Origin: Archangium violaceum
GTDB lineage: Bacteria > Myxococcota > Myxococcia > Myxococcales > Myxococcaceae
DNA: 64,000 bases
Assembly: GCF_016859125.1 (NCBI RefSeq)
Contig: NZ_CP069338.1
Location: 5,767,501 to 5,831,500 of the forward strand
Direction: 5' to 3'
Shown: positions 53,507 to 61,953 of the stretch, one piece after another
Position numbering within the stretch: the stretch's first letter is position 1
How the letters are laid out: each line of letters starts with the position of its first letter
Translations under genes and position numbers: made by a program
The notes under the pieces: model-generated
Database searches by the model: none
Told to the model about the DNA's origin: nothing
Seen by the model: the letters and a program-made list of their open reading frames with translations, nothing else

Positions 53507-54827
53507 GGAGGCTCGGAAAAATAAATGTTCCATTGTGCGTGAAATTCAAACCACGTTGGGTATGAATACGTAGTTCCATTCCCCATGGAACTTGTTCCTT
53601 TTTATTCGGAGCGACTCCATCTCATGGTTGGTTACCTTTATGCCAAGAGGGTAGTCGTCCGTATCGAGTGCTGCCTGAATGTGTAGGCCCTTTTCGGTAG
53701 TCGTGCTCCCGATGAGGTTGACGACGATCTCTCGACTCTCCAGGGGACGCCCTCTCCAGTTGTGGGTGATGTGGCAGAACATCCGATGCTCTATCTTGTT
53801 CCACTTGCTCGTTCCGGGCGGTAGGTGGCTGACGCTGATTCGCAGCCCCATCTCGTCCGCCAGGTGCTGCAACTCCACTTTCCACAACCGAGCACGAGCG
53901 CTGTTGCTGCCACCGCTGTCTGCGATGATGAGCAACTCCTTCGCTCGCGCGTAGCGCTCTCGGCCCATCTCCAACCACCAGGTTCGGATGGTGGACGTGG
54001 CGAAGGCGGGCGTGTCGTGTGTCACCCCTACGCTCACCCATCCCTCATTGGCGCCCACGTCATAGACGCCGCACGGCAGGACTTTACCCAACTCCTTATC
54101 TACGAAGTCGTATACCCGAACCTCGGACGGCTTGGCTTTCGGGTGCCACTCCCTTCCTGCGTTCTTGAAGTCCCCCACCAACTCCTTTTTCTTGGCATCC
54201 ACCGAGATGACAGGCTCTCCGCGCCGGTGGAAGGCCCGCACCAGCGCGTTGATGTGCTCGAATTGTGCGTTTCGGTCGGGATGCTTGCCGCCCTCACGCG
54301 TTTTGCGGTTACTCTGGAGGCTGTAGCCCGTCTGGCGCAGAAGTCTCCCCACGGTGCTGGGATCGATGGCATGGCCTCGATGACTCAACTCAGCGGCCAG
54401 TTTCACGGTGCTCTTGCAAGTCCAGCGCAAGGGCGACATCGGATCGCCGCGCGTGGCTGGCTCCACCAACACCTCGAGGTCCGACAGCAACGTTGTGTCT
54501 TTCTCTGTCGCTTTCTTCCGGCCTCCACCATGGCGGCGTGCGCGGTGGATGTCGAGAGTCACCCCCTGTTCAAGCTCTTTCAACCCCCGCCGCATTGCCG
54601 ACCGGGACAGTCCTGTGGCCTTTGCCACCAAACTGATGCCTCCCCTTCCCAAGGACCTGGCCTCCGCAGCCGCCCAGCGCCGACGAACCGCCTCGTTCAT
54701 TCCCGCACGCAGCGCCTCGAATTTGCGTTGAACAGCCTCTATCGATGGCGTTACGTTCATCTGTCACCCGTCTGCTGAGTTCAGACACTCAACACGCCGT
54801 GTGGAACATTTATTTTTCCGAGCCTCC
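53507..54827. mobile_element. Complete insertion sequence with 26-bp inverted repeats, ISAzo13-like
   Basis: A 1321-bp element. The left end GGAGGCTCGGAAAAATAAAT at 53507 is inverted perfectly over 26 bp at 54802-54827. Both ends abut TA (53505-53506 and 54828-54829), consistent with duplication of a TA target as in the IS630/Tc1 and related groups. It holds one intact transposase gene and separates a truncated aldo/keto reductase from the end of another element. Confidence 0.88.
53546..54760 (-). CDS. Transposase, ISAzo13 family
   Basis: A 404-residue, apparently intact DDE transposase. The N-terminus has a helix-turn-helix (GGISLVAKATGLSRSAMRRGL); later come DPSTVGRLLRQTGYSLQSNR, the first catalytic Asp in VISVDAKKKELVG, a second in LLIIADSGGSNSA and the third acid in WNKIEHRMFCHITHNWRG. 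The pattern fits the ISAzo13/Rhodopirellula type. Complete repeats and frame suggest recent activity. Confidence 0.9.
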   Translation of the reverse strand: MNVTPSIEAVQRKFEALRAGMNEAVRRRWAAAEARSLGRGGISLVAKATGLSRSAMRRGLKELEQGVTLDIHRARRHGGGRKKATEKDTTLLSDLEVLVEPATRGDPMSPLRWTCKSTVKLAAELSHRGHAIDPSTVGRLLRQTGYSLQSNRKTREGGKHPDRNAQFEHINALVRAFHRRGEPVISVDAKKKELVGDFKNAGREWHPKAKPSEVRVYDFVDKELGKVLPCGVYDVGANEGWVSVGVTHDTPAFATSTIRTWWLEMGRERYARAKELLIIADSGGSNSARARLWKVELQHLADEMGLRISVSHLPPGTSKWNKIEHRMFCHITHNWRGRPLESREIVVNLIGSTTTEKGLHIQAALDTDDYPLGIKVTNHEMESLRIKRNKFHGEWNYVFIPNVV

Positions 54828-54829
54828 TA

Positions 54830-54858
54830 TGTCCAAAAACTTCGTGGACACTCCACTA
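54830..54858. mobile_element. Solo end of the MITE family seen at 32119
   Basis: CAAAAACTTCGTGGACACTC and flanks match the inner arm of the repeat at 32119-32153 in inverse orientation with one mismatch. It is cut on the left exactly at the TA next to the ISAzo13-like element, so that IS landed in an older element. It overlaps by three bases the next inverted repeat. Confidence 0.6.
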
Positions 54859-54992
54859 GTACTACAGCAGCACTTCGGCCTTCCCCCTCGTCTCTTCCTC
54901 CATGCATACCCCAGGTGCTGTGGCTCCTTGTCCAGCGAGCAGGCGCAACACGATATGGTGAGGCGGGCGACCATCTGCTGCTGTAGTACTAG
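54856..54992. repeat. MITE-like element with 16-bp perfect inverted repeats
   Basis: CTAGTACTACAGCAGC at 54856-54871 is inverted perfectly at 54977-54992, giving a 137-bp noncoding element. CTAG at both tips could be a target duplication. No copy of this repeat was seen elsewhere in the window. Confidence 0.75.
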
Positions 54993-55027
54993 ATTGTAGC
55001 CCGTCCTAATTCATCAAGGAGGGGAAG

Positions 55028-55074
55028 GTGTCGAAGGAATCGTTCTGACATCTCGTCTCCTACGAGTCTCTGAC
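55028..55074 (+). repeat. Imperfect direct repeat, left copy
   Basis: GTGTCGAAGGAATCG, then CTCGTCTCCTACGAG. About four-fifths of ~48 bases match 56065-56114 in the same orientation. The two copies flank the membrane-protein gene at 55159-55932. Confidence 0.55.
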
Positions 55075-55158
55075 ACGCTTCCTGCTCTCTCCATGGAAAC
55101 AGTGGACTCACGTACGTACGTATGTATGTAAGTGAAGCCCTCGGGGCACCTTCACTGA

Positions 55159-55932
55159 TCACTGCCCGAGCGACTGGGGCGGCGACTTAGCGCTGAAGGC
55201 GGGCACGTAGCACTCCCCCTGGTGCTCGTGGAGGGAATCCGGGCACGGGGCTTTCAGCCTGTGAGGTATCCAGCACGCGCCGATGAGTTCTACCTCGGTA
55301 TAGCGGGTACATGGAGGGCGTTTCTGTCCTTTGTAGGGCTCTTTCGGCAGAGGCCGGGCGAGCACGGTTTGCCCTTGGGGCGTTGTGGTATCCACGAGCC
55401 CCTTATCAATAAAAGGAACAGGCACCTCGGCTGCCGTGGGCACCTCGTGACTCATGGCCGCTGGCGAGGCGCCCGGGGGCGATGCCAGACGCACCAGCGC
55501 GAAGAGCAGGGCGCACACCGTGGCGGCGCTCACCATGCCCAACCCCAGGCGCCACCGGAGGCGGGGCTCGTGGGTATCGGCGACGTCTCGAGCCATGCGC
55601 CGCACTTCCTCGAGCACACTCTCCAATGTGAGCAGCAGCGACTCCGCCGACTGCTTGTCCCGGGCCCTGGCCCAGGCGGAGTGCTCCACTTCCATGGCGG
55701 AGTAGCCCCGTGAGGCCCAGGAGCCGAGGAGCACCCACCAGTCCCTTGGCGGTGCCGCGCCCTCCTCAGCGGCGTGCTTGCGCACCAGGGCCGTGGCCCC
55801 GCTCGTCTCGTGCGTGGCCAGGTAGAGTTCCACCTGGCTGTCATGAGATTGCTGCACCTGCTCCTGGAGCAGGTACGGCCCCAACCGCTCCGGTTCCTCC
55901 CCTACCGTTTCGGACTTCTTCTCCTCGTCCAT
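55159..55932 (-). CDS. Myxobacterial membrane protein of unknown function (kinase-associated type)
   Basis: A 257-residue protein: EPERLGPYLLQEQVQQSHDS opens like a protein-kinase leader (GxYxLxEQV), followed by ELYLATHETSGATALVRK; then a helical region, one membrane helix LGMVSAATVCALLFALVRLA near residue 140, and a C-terminal extracytoplasmic part with PPCTRYTEVELIGACWIP and CPDSLHEHQGECYVP, four Cys likely forming disulfides. The kinase catalytic motifs are absent. This layout recurs in myxobacteria but has no known role. It is flanked by imperfect direct repeats. Confidence 0.7.
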   Translation of the reverse strand: MDEEKKSETVGEEPERLGPYLLQEQVQQSHDSQVELYLATHETSGATALVRKHAAEEGAAPPRDWWVLLGSWASRGYSAMEVEHSAWARARDKQSAESLLLTLESVLEEVRRMARDVADTHEPRLRWRLGLGMVSAATVCALLFALVRLASPPGASPAAMSHEVPTAAEVPVPFIDKGLVDTTTPQGQTVLARPLPKEPYKGQKRPPCTRYTEVELIGACWIPHRLKAPCPDSLHEHQGECYVPAFSAKSPPQSLGQ

Positions 55933-56064
55933 GCGTGCTCCTCACTGGCCTCTCCGCATGCTGGAGGCCAGATGCTCTTGTTCGCATGGACCGGGCCCCA
56001 CATCCAGGAGGTACTCGGTTCGTCAGGTGGAGGCCTACTCACAGGTGCACTCTCGCGGGGATGG

Positions 56065-56114
56065 GTGTCGAAGAGTTCGGCTCGACACCTCGTCTCCTAC
56101 GAATCGTCTGATAC
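56065..56114 (+). repeat. Imperfect direct repeat, right copy
   Basis: GTGTCGAAGAGTTCGG, then CTCGTCTCCTACGAATCG, partner of 55028-55074. It ends about 10 bp before the duplicated NtrC 3-prime end begins. Confidence 0.55.
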
Positions 56115-56125
56115 CCATCCTGGGG

Positions 56126-56185
56126 CAGGTGGACCGGGGCAACCTGCACCGCCGCATCAAGGCGCTCGGCATCCCCGCAGCGTGA
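56126..56185 (+). pseudogene. Duplicate of the NtrC 3-prime end (helix-turn-helix)
   Basis: Reads QVDRGNLHRRIKALGIPAA and stop. Over about 59 bp it differs at one position from the complementary end of the regulator at 21734-21795. No upstream regulator sequence is present. As at the first locus, a convergent SMI1 gene end lies within about 13 bp. Confidence 0.8.
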
Positions 56186-56198
56186 AGCCAGGGACGTT

Positions 56199-56384
56199 TC
56201 ATTCCCCCAGCCAGTAGAGGCCGCGCCGGGTGCGCAACACCTGCTCCAAGAACTCCGAGAAGGAGTTGGCGACTGGCCCGCGGTAGTCCGGGTCCGGCCA
56301 TGTCTCATGACACCCATCAATGAGCGGATACCGCCCGTCTATCTGTCGGCTCACGTCCAGGGCGACATAGTTGCCGTCACGCAC
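56199..56384 (-). pseudogene. SMI1/KNR4 C-terminal fragment
   Basis: Sixty-one residues, MRDGNYVALDVSRQIDGRYP to LRTRRGLYWLGE, aligning over their full length with the end of the SMI1 protein at 21239-21718 (about half the residues identical). The N-terminal ~95 residues are lost; beyond 56384 the sequence is unrelated. Confidence 0.8.
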
Positions 56385-56658
56385 GTTCGGTCAGGTCCAA
56401 GTCCTTGGCCACCTGGGGCAGGCTCACCTTCCTCGAGGGCTGAAGAGCAGTCGATAAATCCCTCGCGGGAGCAGAGCGCGATCAGGAAGTGGAGGGGAGG
56501 GCGGAGGAAATCGCCCATCCCGAGGCGCGGAGTTGGAGGGGGGGGTTGTACAGGTGGGAAGCAGGCGAGAGCGGGATTCAACCACACAGCCCGGGGGCTC
56601 ATCGCCTGGTTGGAGCCTGAGAGGCCCGGTCACACCACACGCGGCAGGGGGCTGGCCG

Positions 56659-58062
56659 TCAGAAGCCAGCAGGCAAGGCGGTGACCTGGTCCACCGGCAC
56701 CGGACTGATGCCGCCACCGAGAGAGGCCGCGTTGCCTGGAGCCAGCTCGAGGAGGTGAGCCGGCTCGGCAAGCGCGCTCTGGCGCGCCAGCAGCGCATCC
56801 ACCAGAGGCTGGCCGTGTGCGGCCAGGTTGTGCGCCAGGGCCACCAGCAAGGCGACACACTTCACCTTGTCCAGCCCCCGCACCGTCACCTGCGTCAGGC
56901 CATAGCGCCCCTTCACCTGCGCGTTGACGTTCTCCACCAGGCCGGCGCGGGCCTTGTACTGCTCCTTGGCCTCGTCGGTGCGCATGCGCTCACGCCACGC
57001 CTCTACCTCGGGGGAATGGTCCCCCTGCTGCCCGGCCTGGGCCATGCGCTCGGGCACCGAAATGAGCGCTTCAACCCCCTTGGCCGCGCACTGCTTCACG
57101 TCTGCGCACGTGGCATGGCCGCCATCGGCCAGCACGCGCTCGGGCACCTGGCCCGTGCGTTGCTCAATCTGCTCCACCATGGGGCTCACGCTGCCCATGT
57201 CGCTGCCCTGGTTGGTGACTTCCACTCCCACAATCGTTCGCGGCCCTCCCAGCGCCTCCCCAGCCACCGCGAATTGCAGGTTGTAGGCGGGTCGGAAACC
57301 CCCATCGGCCATCTTCATCACCCGTGCATCCGCATCCGTGGAGGAGGCGCGCACCTTCTCCTTGTCCGCCCCCTTCTTCCTGGCCTGCTGTTGCTTTATC
57401 GCCTCCAGCGCCGCGTCCACCCGCGCCTGGTAGTCACGCGCCTTGGCCTCTCGTGTCGCCTGCTGCCCACGCGTCAGCTCCGGGTCGTCCTTCTGCGCCA
57501 GCACCGCTTGCAAGTGCAGCTCGGCCTGCTCCTGGCACTCCCGCAGCGACTGCTCCCGCCGGAACGAAGGCGCCGAGGCACTGGCCCTCACCCGCGTGCC
57601 GTCCTGCGCCACCTGCTCCAAACTCACCAGCCCCTGCTGCAACAGCACCGAGAGCACGTCGGTAAACACCTGCTGCAACACCTCCAGGTGCTCCACCCGG
57701 AACTGGCTCAGCTTGTCGTGGCTCACCTTCACTCCACCGGCCAGCCACTGGTACGCCCTGTCCTCCTCGCACCGGCGCGCCAGCTCCGTCGCCGTCCCCA
57801 CTCCCTGCTGAATCCCGTACACCCACAGCGCCAACAGCAACCGGGGACTTGTCACCGGGCGTCCCGCATGTCCCTCCACCGCCTTGGCCCCGGCCAGAAA
57901 GCCTCTCAGGTCCAACGCCTCCACCGCCGCCGCCACTACCCGCACCGGGTGCTCCGGCTCCACCAACTGCTCCGGCATCTGCTTGAACAGCCAGCCTTGC
58001 GACCTGTCCGGCTCTTTCGTCCGGACTCTTCCCTCTGCTGCCCGCGCTTTCTTCTGGCTCAC
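56659..58062 (-). CDS. Transposase, IS1182 family
   Basis: A 467-residue, apparently intact IS1182 transposase: EPEHPVRVVAAAVEALDL, SPRLLLALWVYGIQQGVGTA, VSHDKLSQFRVEHLE and VAQDGTRVRASAS (first Asp), RVLADGGHATCADV (second) and ARAGLVENVNAQVKGRYGL (Glu region). Terminal inverted repeats were not identified with confidence. Frame integrity suggests it was recently mobile. Confidence 0.9.
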   Translation of the reverse strand: MSQKKARAAEGRVRTKEPDRSQGWLFKQMPEQLVEPEHPVRVVAAAVEALDLRGFLAGAKAVEGHAGRPVTSPRLLLALWVYGIQQGVGTATELARRCEEDRAYQWLAGGVKVSHDKLSQFRVEHLEVLQQVFTDVLSVLLQQGLVSLEQVAQDGTRVRASASAPSFRREQSLRECQEQAELHLQAVLAQKDDPELTRGQQATREAKARDYQARVDAALEAIKQQQARKKGADKEKVRASSTDADARVMKMADGGFRPAYNLQFAVAGEALGGPRTIVGVEVTNQGSDMGSVSPMVEQIEQRTGQVPERVLADGGHATCADVKQCAAKGVEALISVPERMAQAGQQGDHSPEVEAWRERMRTDEAKEQYKARAGLVENVNAQVKGRYGLTQVTVRGLDKVKCVALLVALAHNLAAHGQPLVDALLARQSALAEPAHLLELAPGNAASLGGGISPVPVDQVTALPAGF

Positions 58063-58207
58063 TCCCCCTGCCTACTTCACATGGTACCTCTTGCACCCGA
58101 ACCCCAGGGGTGGGGCTTTGCCTTCCCCACCCACCTTTGGATCACCCAGCTTTCACTTCCTGGGATTTATCGAGCGCTCTTGAGGCCCGGCGCGCGGTCC
58201 TCCCCGC

Positions 58208-59464
58208 TCACCGGGCGGGGGGCGCTCCCGTGGGAACCTGGGCGGCGTCCATCTCCGCGAGCCCCGCGTAGACGGCATCCCGGATGGCGGCCGGGAACGC
58301 CCCGGGCAGGCCCTCGATGGCCGTGTTCGTCATCACGACGACGCTCAGGCGCTGCTTCGGATCGACGAACCAGTAATGCCCGTAGGCGCCTCCCCACTGC
58401 CAGGTGCCCACGGATTGGGGCGTGCCCGCCAGGGTGGCATCCACGAGCACCGCGGCGCCGAAGCCGAACGTCCACCCCGGGCTTCCGGGCATCTCCAGCG
58501 TGCCGATCTGCCCGGTCGACATCAGGGTGGCCGTCGCGGGCTTCAGCACCGGTGCGCCGCCCGTGCGCACCGCCTCCAGGAACTTCAGGAAGTCCCCCGC
58601 CGTGCCCACCATGCCGCCGCCCCCCGAGGGAAACGAGCGGGCGTTGAACACCCGTCCGGGAACGAAGCGCATGCTACTGGCGCCCCAGGGCACGACGTGG
58701 AGTTCACCCATGCGCACCGGCTCGGGCTTGCCGTCCGCGTAGGGCGTGGCGAGCCGCTTGCGGTCCTTCACCGTGAAGCCGGTGTCACGCAGGCCCAGCG
58801 GACGGGTGACCAGACGCTCGACGACCTTGGGCAGCGGGGCTCCTCCCGCGCGAGCCACCACCGCGCCCAGCACGTCCGTGGCGACGGAGTACCCCCAGCG
58901 AGTTCCAGGCTCGTACGACAGGGGCACCGAGGCGATGCGGCGCAGGTTCTCCTCCAGGCCCAGCCCGGGCGCATCCATCCCGTTCGAGACGCCCGCGCGG
59001 TGATAGGGGCCGTCCTCCGGCTCGAGGAAGCCGTAGTTGAGTCCCGCGGTATGCGTCAGCAACTGACGCACCGTGATGACGGCCTCGCGTCCATCCGCGA
59101 GCCGGGGCCGGAAGTCGGGCAGCCACCGCGTCACGGGATCCTCCAGCCCCAGCTTGCCCTGGTCCACGAGCGCCAGCGCGGCCGCGGACACCAGGGGCTT
59201 GCTCATCGAGGCGAACCGGAAGATGGCGTCCTCTCTCATGGGGGTATGCGCCTCGCGATCCGCCTCTCCCGCGGCCCGGTGGTAGATGACCTGCCCATCC
59301 CGAGCCACCAACACCACCGTGCCGACCACCCGCTTGTCGGCCAGCGCCTGATCAATGACCGCGTCCAACCGCGCCGACACCGCGCGCTCCTCGGCGACGG
59401 CCAGCCCGCTCAGCAGGAGCCCCAGCGTGACGGCGGTGAGTAGACTTCCAACCTTCGTGCGCAT
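58208..59464 (-). CDS. Class C beta-lactamase-like serine hydrolase
   Basis: A 418-residue exported hydrolase; signal VGSLLTAVTLGLLLSGLAVA. The SxxK motif is SMSK (Ser86, Lys89) in FRFASMSKPL, the Tyr motif is YSV (Tyr192), and a late GGAYGHYW segment replaces the KTG triad. This is the esterase EstB/penicillin-binding class C layout; true beta-lactamase activity is possible but not implied. It is divergent from a TetR gene, with a palindrome between them. Confidence 0.92.
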   Translation of the reverse strand: MRTKVGSLLTAVTLGLLLSGLAVAEERAVSARLDAVIDQALADKRVVGTVVLVARDGQVIYHRAAGEADREAHTPMREDAIFRFASMSKPLVSAAALALVDQGKLGLEDPVTRWLPDFRPRLADGREAVITVRQLLTHTAGLNYGFLEPEDGPYHRAGVSNGMDAPGLGLEENLRRIASVPLSYEPGTRWGYSVATDVLGAVVARAGGAPLPKVVERLVTRPLGLRDTGFTVKDRKRLATPYADGKPEPVRMGELHVVPWGASSMRFVPGRVFNARSFPSGGGGMVGTAGDFLKFLEAVRTGGAPVLKPATATLMSTGQIGTLEMPGSPGWTFGFGAAVLVDATLAGTPQSVGTWQWGGAYGHYWFVDPKQRLSVVVMTNTAIEGLPGAFPAAIRDAVYAGLAEMDAAQVPTGAPPAR

Positions 59465-59488
59465 CGACGAACCTCCCTATATTCGTAG

Positions 59489-59498
59489 TGAACGTTCA
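59489..59498. promoter_or_regulatory. TetR-type operator TGAACGTTCA
   Basis: A perfect 10-bp palindrome in an AT-richer setting (TATTCGTAGTGAACGTTCAG), 24 bp upstream of the hydrolase start and 40 bp before the TetR start. It is the only dyad in the divergent promoter region. Confidence 0.65.
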
Positions 59499-59538
59499 GA
59501 AAATAGAGGCGGGTCGGGGGAATTTCAAAGTGATCGTT

Positions 59539-60165
59539 ATGAAAAGAGCTAATTCCATGGAGGGCCGGGGCCGGGGTCGGCCTCGGGAGTTCGATCGGAG
59601 TGCCGCGTTGGAGCGGGCCATGGAGGTGTTCTGGGAGCGGGGCTACGAGGGCGCGTCCATCACGGATCTCACCGGGGCGATGGGCATCACCGCCCCCAGC
59701 CTGTATGGGGCCTTCTCCTCCAAGGCGGAGCTGTACCGGGAGGCCCTGGAGCTCTACCAGCGGACGCATGGGTCGGCGGGCGTGCCCGCCCTGGTGGAGG
59801 AGCCGACGGCGCGGGGTGCCATCACCCGCGTGTTGGAGGAGGCCGCGCGCGCGTTCGCCGACCCTCGGCATCCGCACGGGTGCATGGTCTCGACGGCGGT
59901 GCTCAACTGCGCGACGGAGAATCAACCGGTGGCCCGGTACGTGGCGGGGCTGCGCGAGGCCTCGCTGGAGCGGCTCCGGGCCCGGTTCCAGCGGGCCATC
60001 GCCGAGGGCGAACTGCCTTCCACCACGGATGTCGAGGGCCTCGCCCGGTTCTATGGCGCCATCCTCCAGGGCATGTCCGTGCAGGCCCGGGACGGCGCGA
60101 GCGAGGAGGAGCTGCGGAAGATCACCTCGCTCGCGCTGGCGTGCTTCCCCGGCAAGGGGGAATGA
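59539..60165 (+). CDS. TetR/AcrR family regulator
   Basis: A 208-residue TetR: GRPREFDRSAALERAMEVFW, GYEGASITDLTGAMGITAPS and LYGAFSSKAELYREAL form the DNA-binding domain; HPHGCMVSTAVLNC is typical of the TetR_C subgroup near AcrR/YcdC-like proteins. ATG 59539 is used; ATG 59557 is possible. It likely controls the divergent serine hydrolase through the palindrome at 59489. Confidence 0.9.
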   Translation: MKRANSMEGRGRGRPREFDRSAALERAMEVFWERGYEGASITDLTGAMGITAPSLYGAFSSKAELYREALELYQRTHGSAGVPALVEEPTARGAITRVLEEAARAFADPRHPHGCMVSTAVLNCATENQPVARYVAGLREASLERLRARFQRAIAEGELPSTTDVEGLARFYGAILQGMSVQARDGASEEELRKITSLALACFPGKGE

Positions 60166-60222
60166 ATGTCATGGCATCTCTTCGGATAAAGGGGGATGAA
60201 CTCAGCAAGGACGGTCATCCAT

Positions 60223-61017
60223 TGATGAAGCGAAACACCCGCGTTGAACCCCGCCCCGCCCCCTTCCCCAAGCGCCTGACGGTGGGCCTGCTGGCGCTGT
60301 CCCTGGGGAGTGGCGCGTGCTCCGACTCCTCGAATGCGGCCGCCAGCCGGGGGCCAACGTGCCCTGGACGGAGTACCAGGCGGAGGACGGCAGGACGAAC
60401 GCGACGGTGCTCGGACCCAGCCGGACGCGCTATGACCAGGCGCTCATCGAGGCCGAGGCCATCGGGCGCAAGGCGGTCCGCCTGGACGAGACGGGCGACT
60501 ACGTGGCCATCACCACGAAGAAGGCGGCCAATTCCATCGTCGTGCGTCTGTCGATTCCGGACTCGCCGGACGGCGGTGGCATCGATTCGACCCTGGGCCT
60601 CTATGTGAATGGCAAGCGCGTCAAGACGCTGGGGGTGACCTCGCGCTACTCGTGGGTTTATGGCGGCGAGGCGCTGAACACCCCAACACCCCCAGCGCTG
60701 GCGAGCCGCATGCCTTCTTCGACGAGACGCGGGCGTTGCTCGAGCCGATTCCGGCGGGCGCGGAGGTGAAGCTCCAGAAGGACGCCCAGGACACCGAGGC
60801 GTTCTACGTCATCGATCTGGAGCAGGTCGCCGCGCCGCTCGAGAAGCAACAAGGGGGCAGGCGATCCCCCAAGCCACGACAACGTCTACCGCTACAACAC
60901 GGTGCAGATGCCCTGGCGGGCCAACTGCTTCGCCCTCTACGGGGGCTACAACAACACCATCGAGAAGAGCGTGTGCGAGGACGTGCTCACCTACTCGGGC
61001 ATCCTCATCGGCGTATA
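60223..61017 (+). pseudogene. Broken secreted carbohydrate-active lipoprotein (CBM plus beta-helix)
   Basis: Starts with a lipoprotein signal, MKRNTRVEPRPAPFPKRL, LALSLGSGAC. Near 60350 the frame shifts into NVPWTEYQAEDGRTNATVLG and ALIEAEAIGRKAVRLDETG, a CBM6/35-like domain; near 60680 it shifts again to EPHAFFDETRALLEPIPAGA and QDTEAFYVIDLEQV; near 60855 a third break joins NVYRYNTVQMPWRANCFALY and NNTIEKSVCEDVLTYSGI from a parallel beta-helix domain. Two shifts and one internal deletion, then an IS91-like terminus at 61012 that supplies the stop. Relatives are large secreted alpha-1,3-glucanase or pectin-lyase-like enzymes. Confidence 0.75.
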
Positions 61018-61640
61018 AGAAGGATGGGAGGCGTGTTGAGGGAGAGGGCTGGAGCAGAGAGGTGGAGGAGGGCCGCAGACGGGGGCCGGCCGAGTGGTGC
61101 GCCAGGCCGGTGGAGAGGCCGCGCAGTCCCCTTGGGGTACACGCCGGCCCAGGCCGTCCTCCCAGGAGGGGTGCGGCAGGGGACGTGGGCCTCTTGGCTG
61201 TCTTGAGCCTCAACACCACGCGGCCCGAGGGGGCGCTCGCGCCGAGGCCAGGCACGCACTCTTCGTGGGCAACCCCAGGTGCTCCAGAATCGCGCGCACC
61301 CCTGTTTCTCCCTTCTCGTACGCCAACACCCGCCGCCTGCCTCCACACCTCACTCAGGCGAACACTTCCACCGCGAATGTCCTGCGCAGCATCTCTGCCC
61401 AGTCCACTCGCGGCGTCCCCCTCCTCGGTTCCTTCCTGGTCGCTGCCTCAAGCTCCTCGCTCGCCTTCTCTCCTGCTTGGGGGAGCTCCACAATGGCTCG
61501 CACCCCTTGGCGAGCCTTCACATACGCCAGCACCCGGCGCCTGCCCGCGCAACGCCAGCACGCGAACACGTCCAGCGCGAACCTCCTGCGTAGTCGCCCT
61601 GCCCAATCCAGCCGCGGCGGTCGCTGCCTCAAGCGCTGGG
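61012..61640 (-). mobile_element. IS91-like 3-prime fragments in tandem (copy 9)
   Basis: From a degenerate terminus GTATAAGAAGG at 61013, the tail runs to about 61205, then a transposase C-terminus (61270-61420: RVDWAEMLRRTFAVEVFA end) and directly behind it a second, related C-terminus (61480-61625: LDWAGRLRRRFALDVFACWR, CAGRRRVLAYVKARQGVRAI). So the zinc-finger block is present twice in the same direction. Confidence 0.72.
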
Positions 61641-61788
61641 GCTCGACGGGCTGGTGCGCCTCGAGACCGACGAGCGGCCTCCTTCGGTCGAGGTCTATCT
61701 GGTCTTTCACCGCGACGCCAAGAAGACGCCGCGGGTGCGCGTGGTGGTGCGCGAGCTTGAGGCCGAGCTTCGCCGTCACCTCGGCTGA
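61639..61788 (+). pseudogene. LysR-type regulator, C-terminal fragment
   Basis: Fifty residues, LGLDGLVRLETDERPPSVEV, YLVFHRDAKKTPRVRVVV, end of a LysR substrate-binding domain with its stop codon. It begins exactly where the IS91-like fragment ends. A different LysR end is found at 44045-44302, also next to rearranged DNA. Confidence 0.65.
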
Positions 61789-61953
61789 AGCGTCACGGCC
61801 GAATCGCCTCGAGCGGCGCCGCGAGCGCCGGGGCCGCCGCGCGCATCATGTCGATCAAGACACGCGGTTCAGCCTGTTCGGTTTTCATGGATGAAAAGCA
61901 GATTACCATGAATGCGCATTGAGGGCCACTGGCTCCAAAACAATAATGGCGGC

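Noticed and set aside
55113-55134. Short tandem run of CGTACGTA/TGTATGTA
   Set aside because: A microsatellite of about 20 bp; too short and common to suggest a function.
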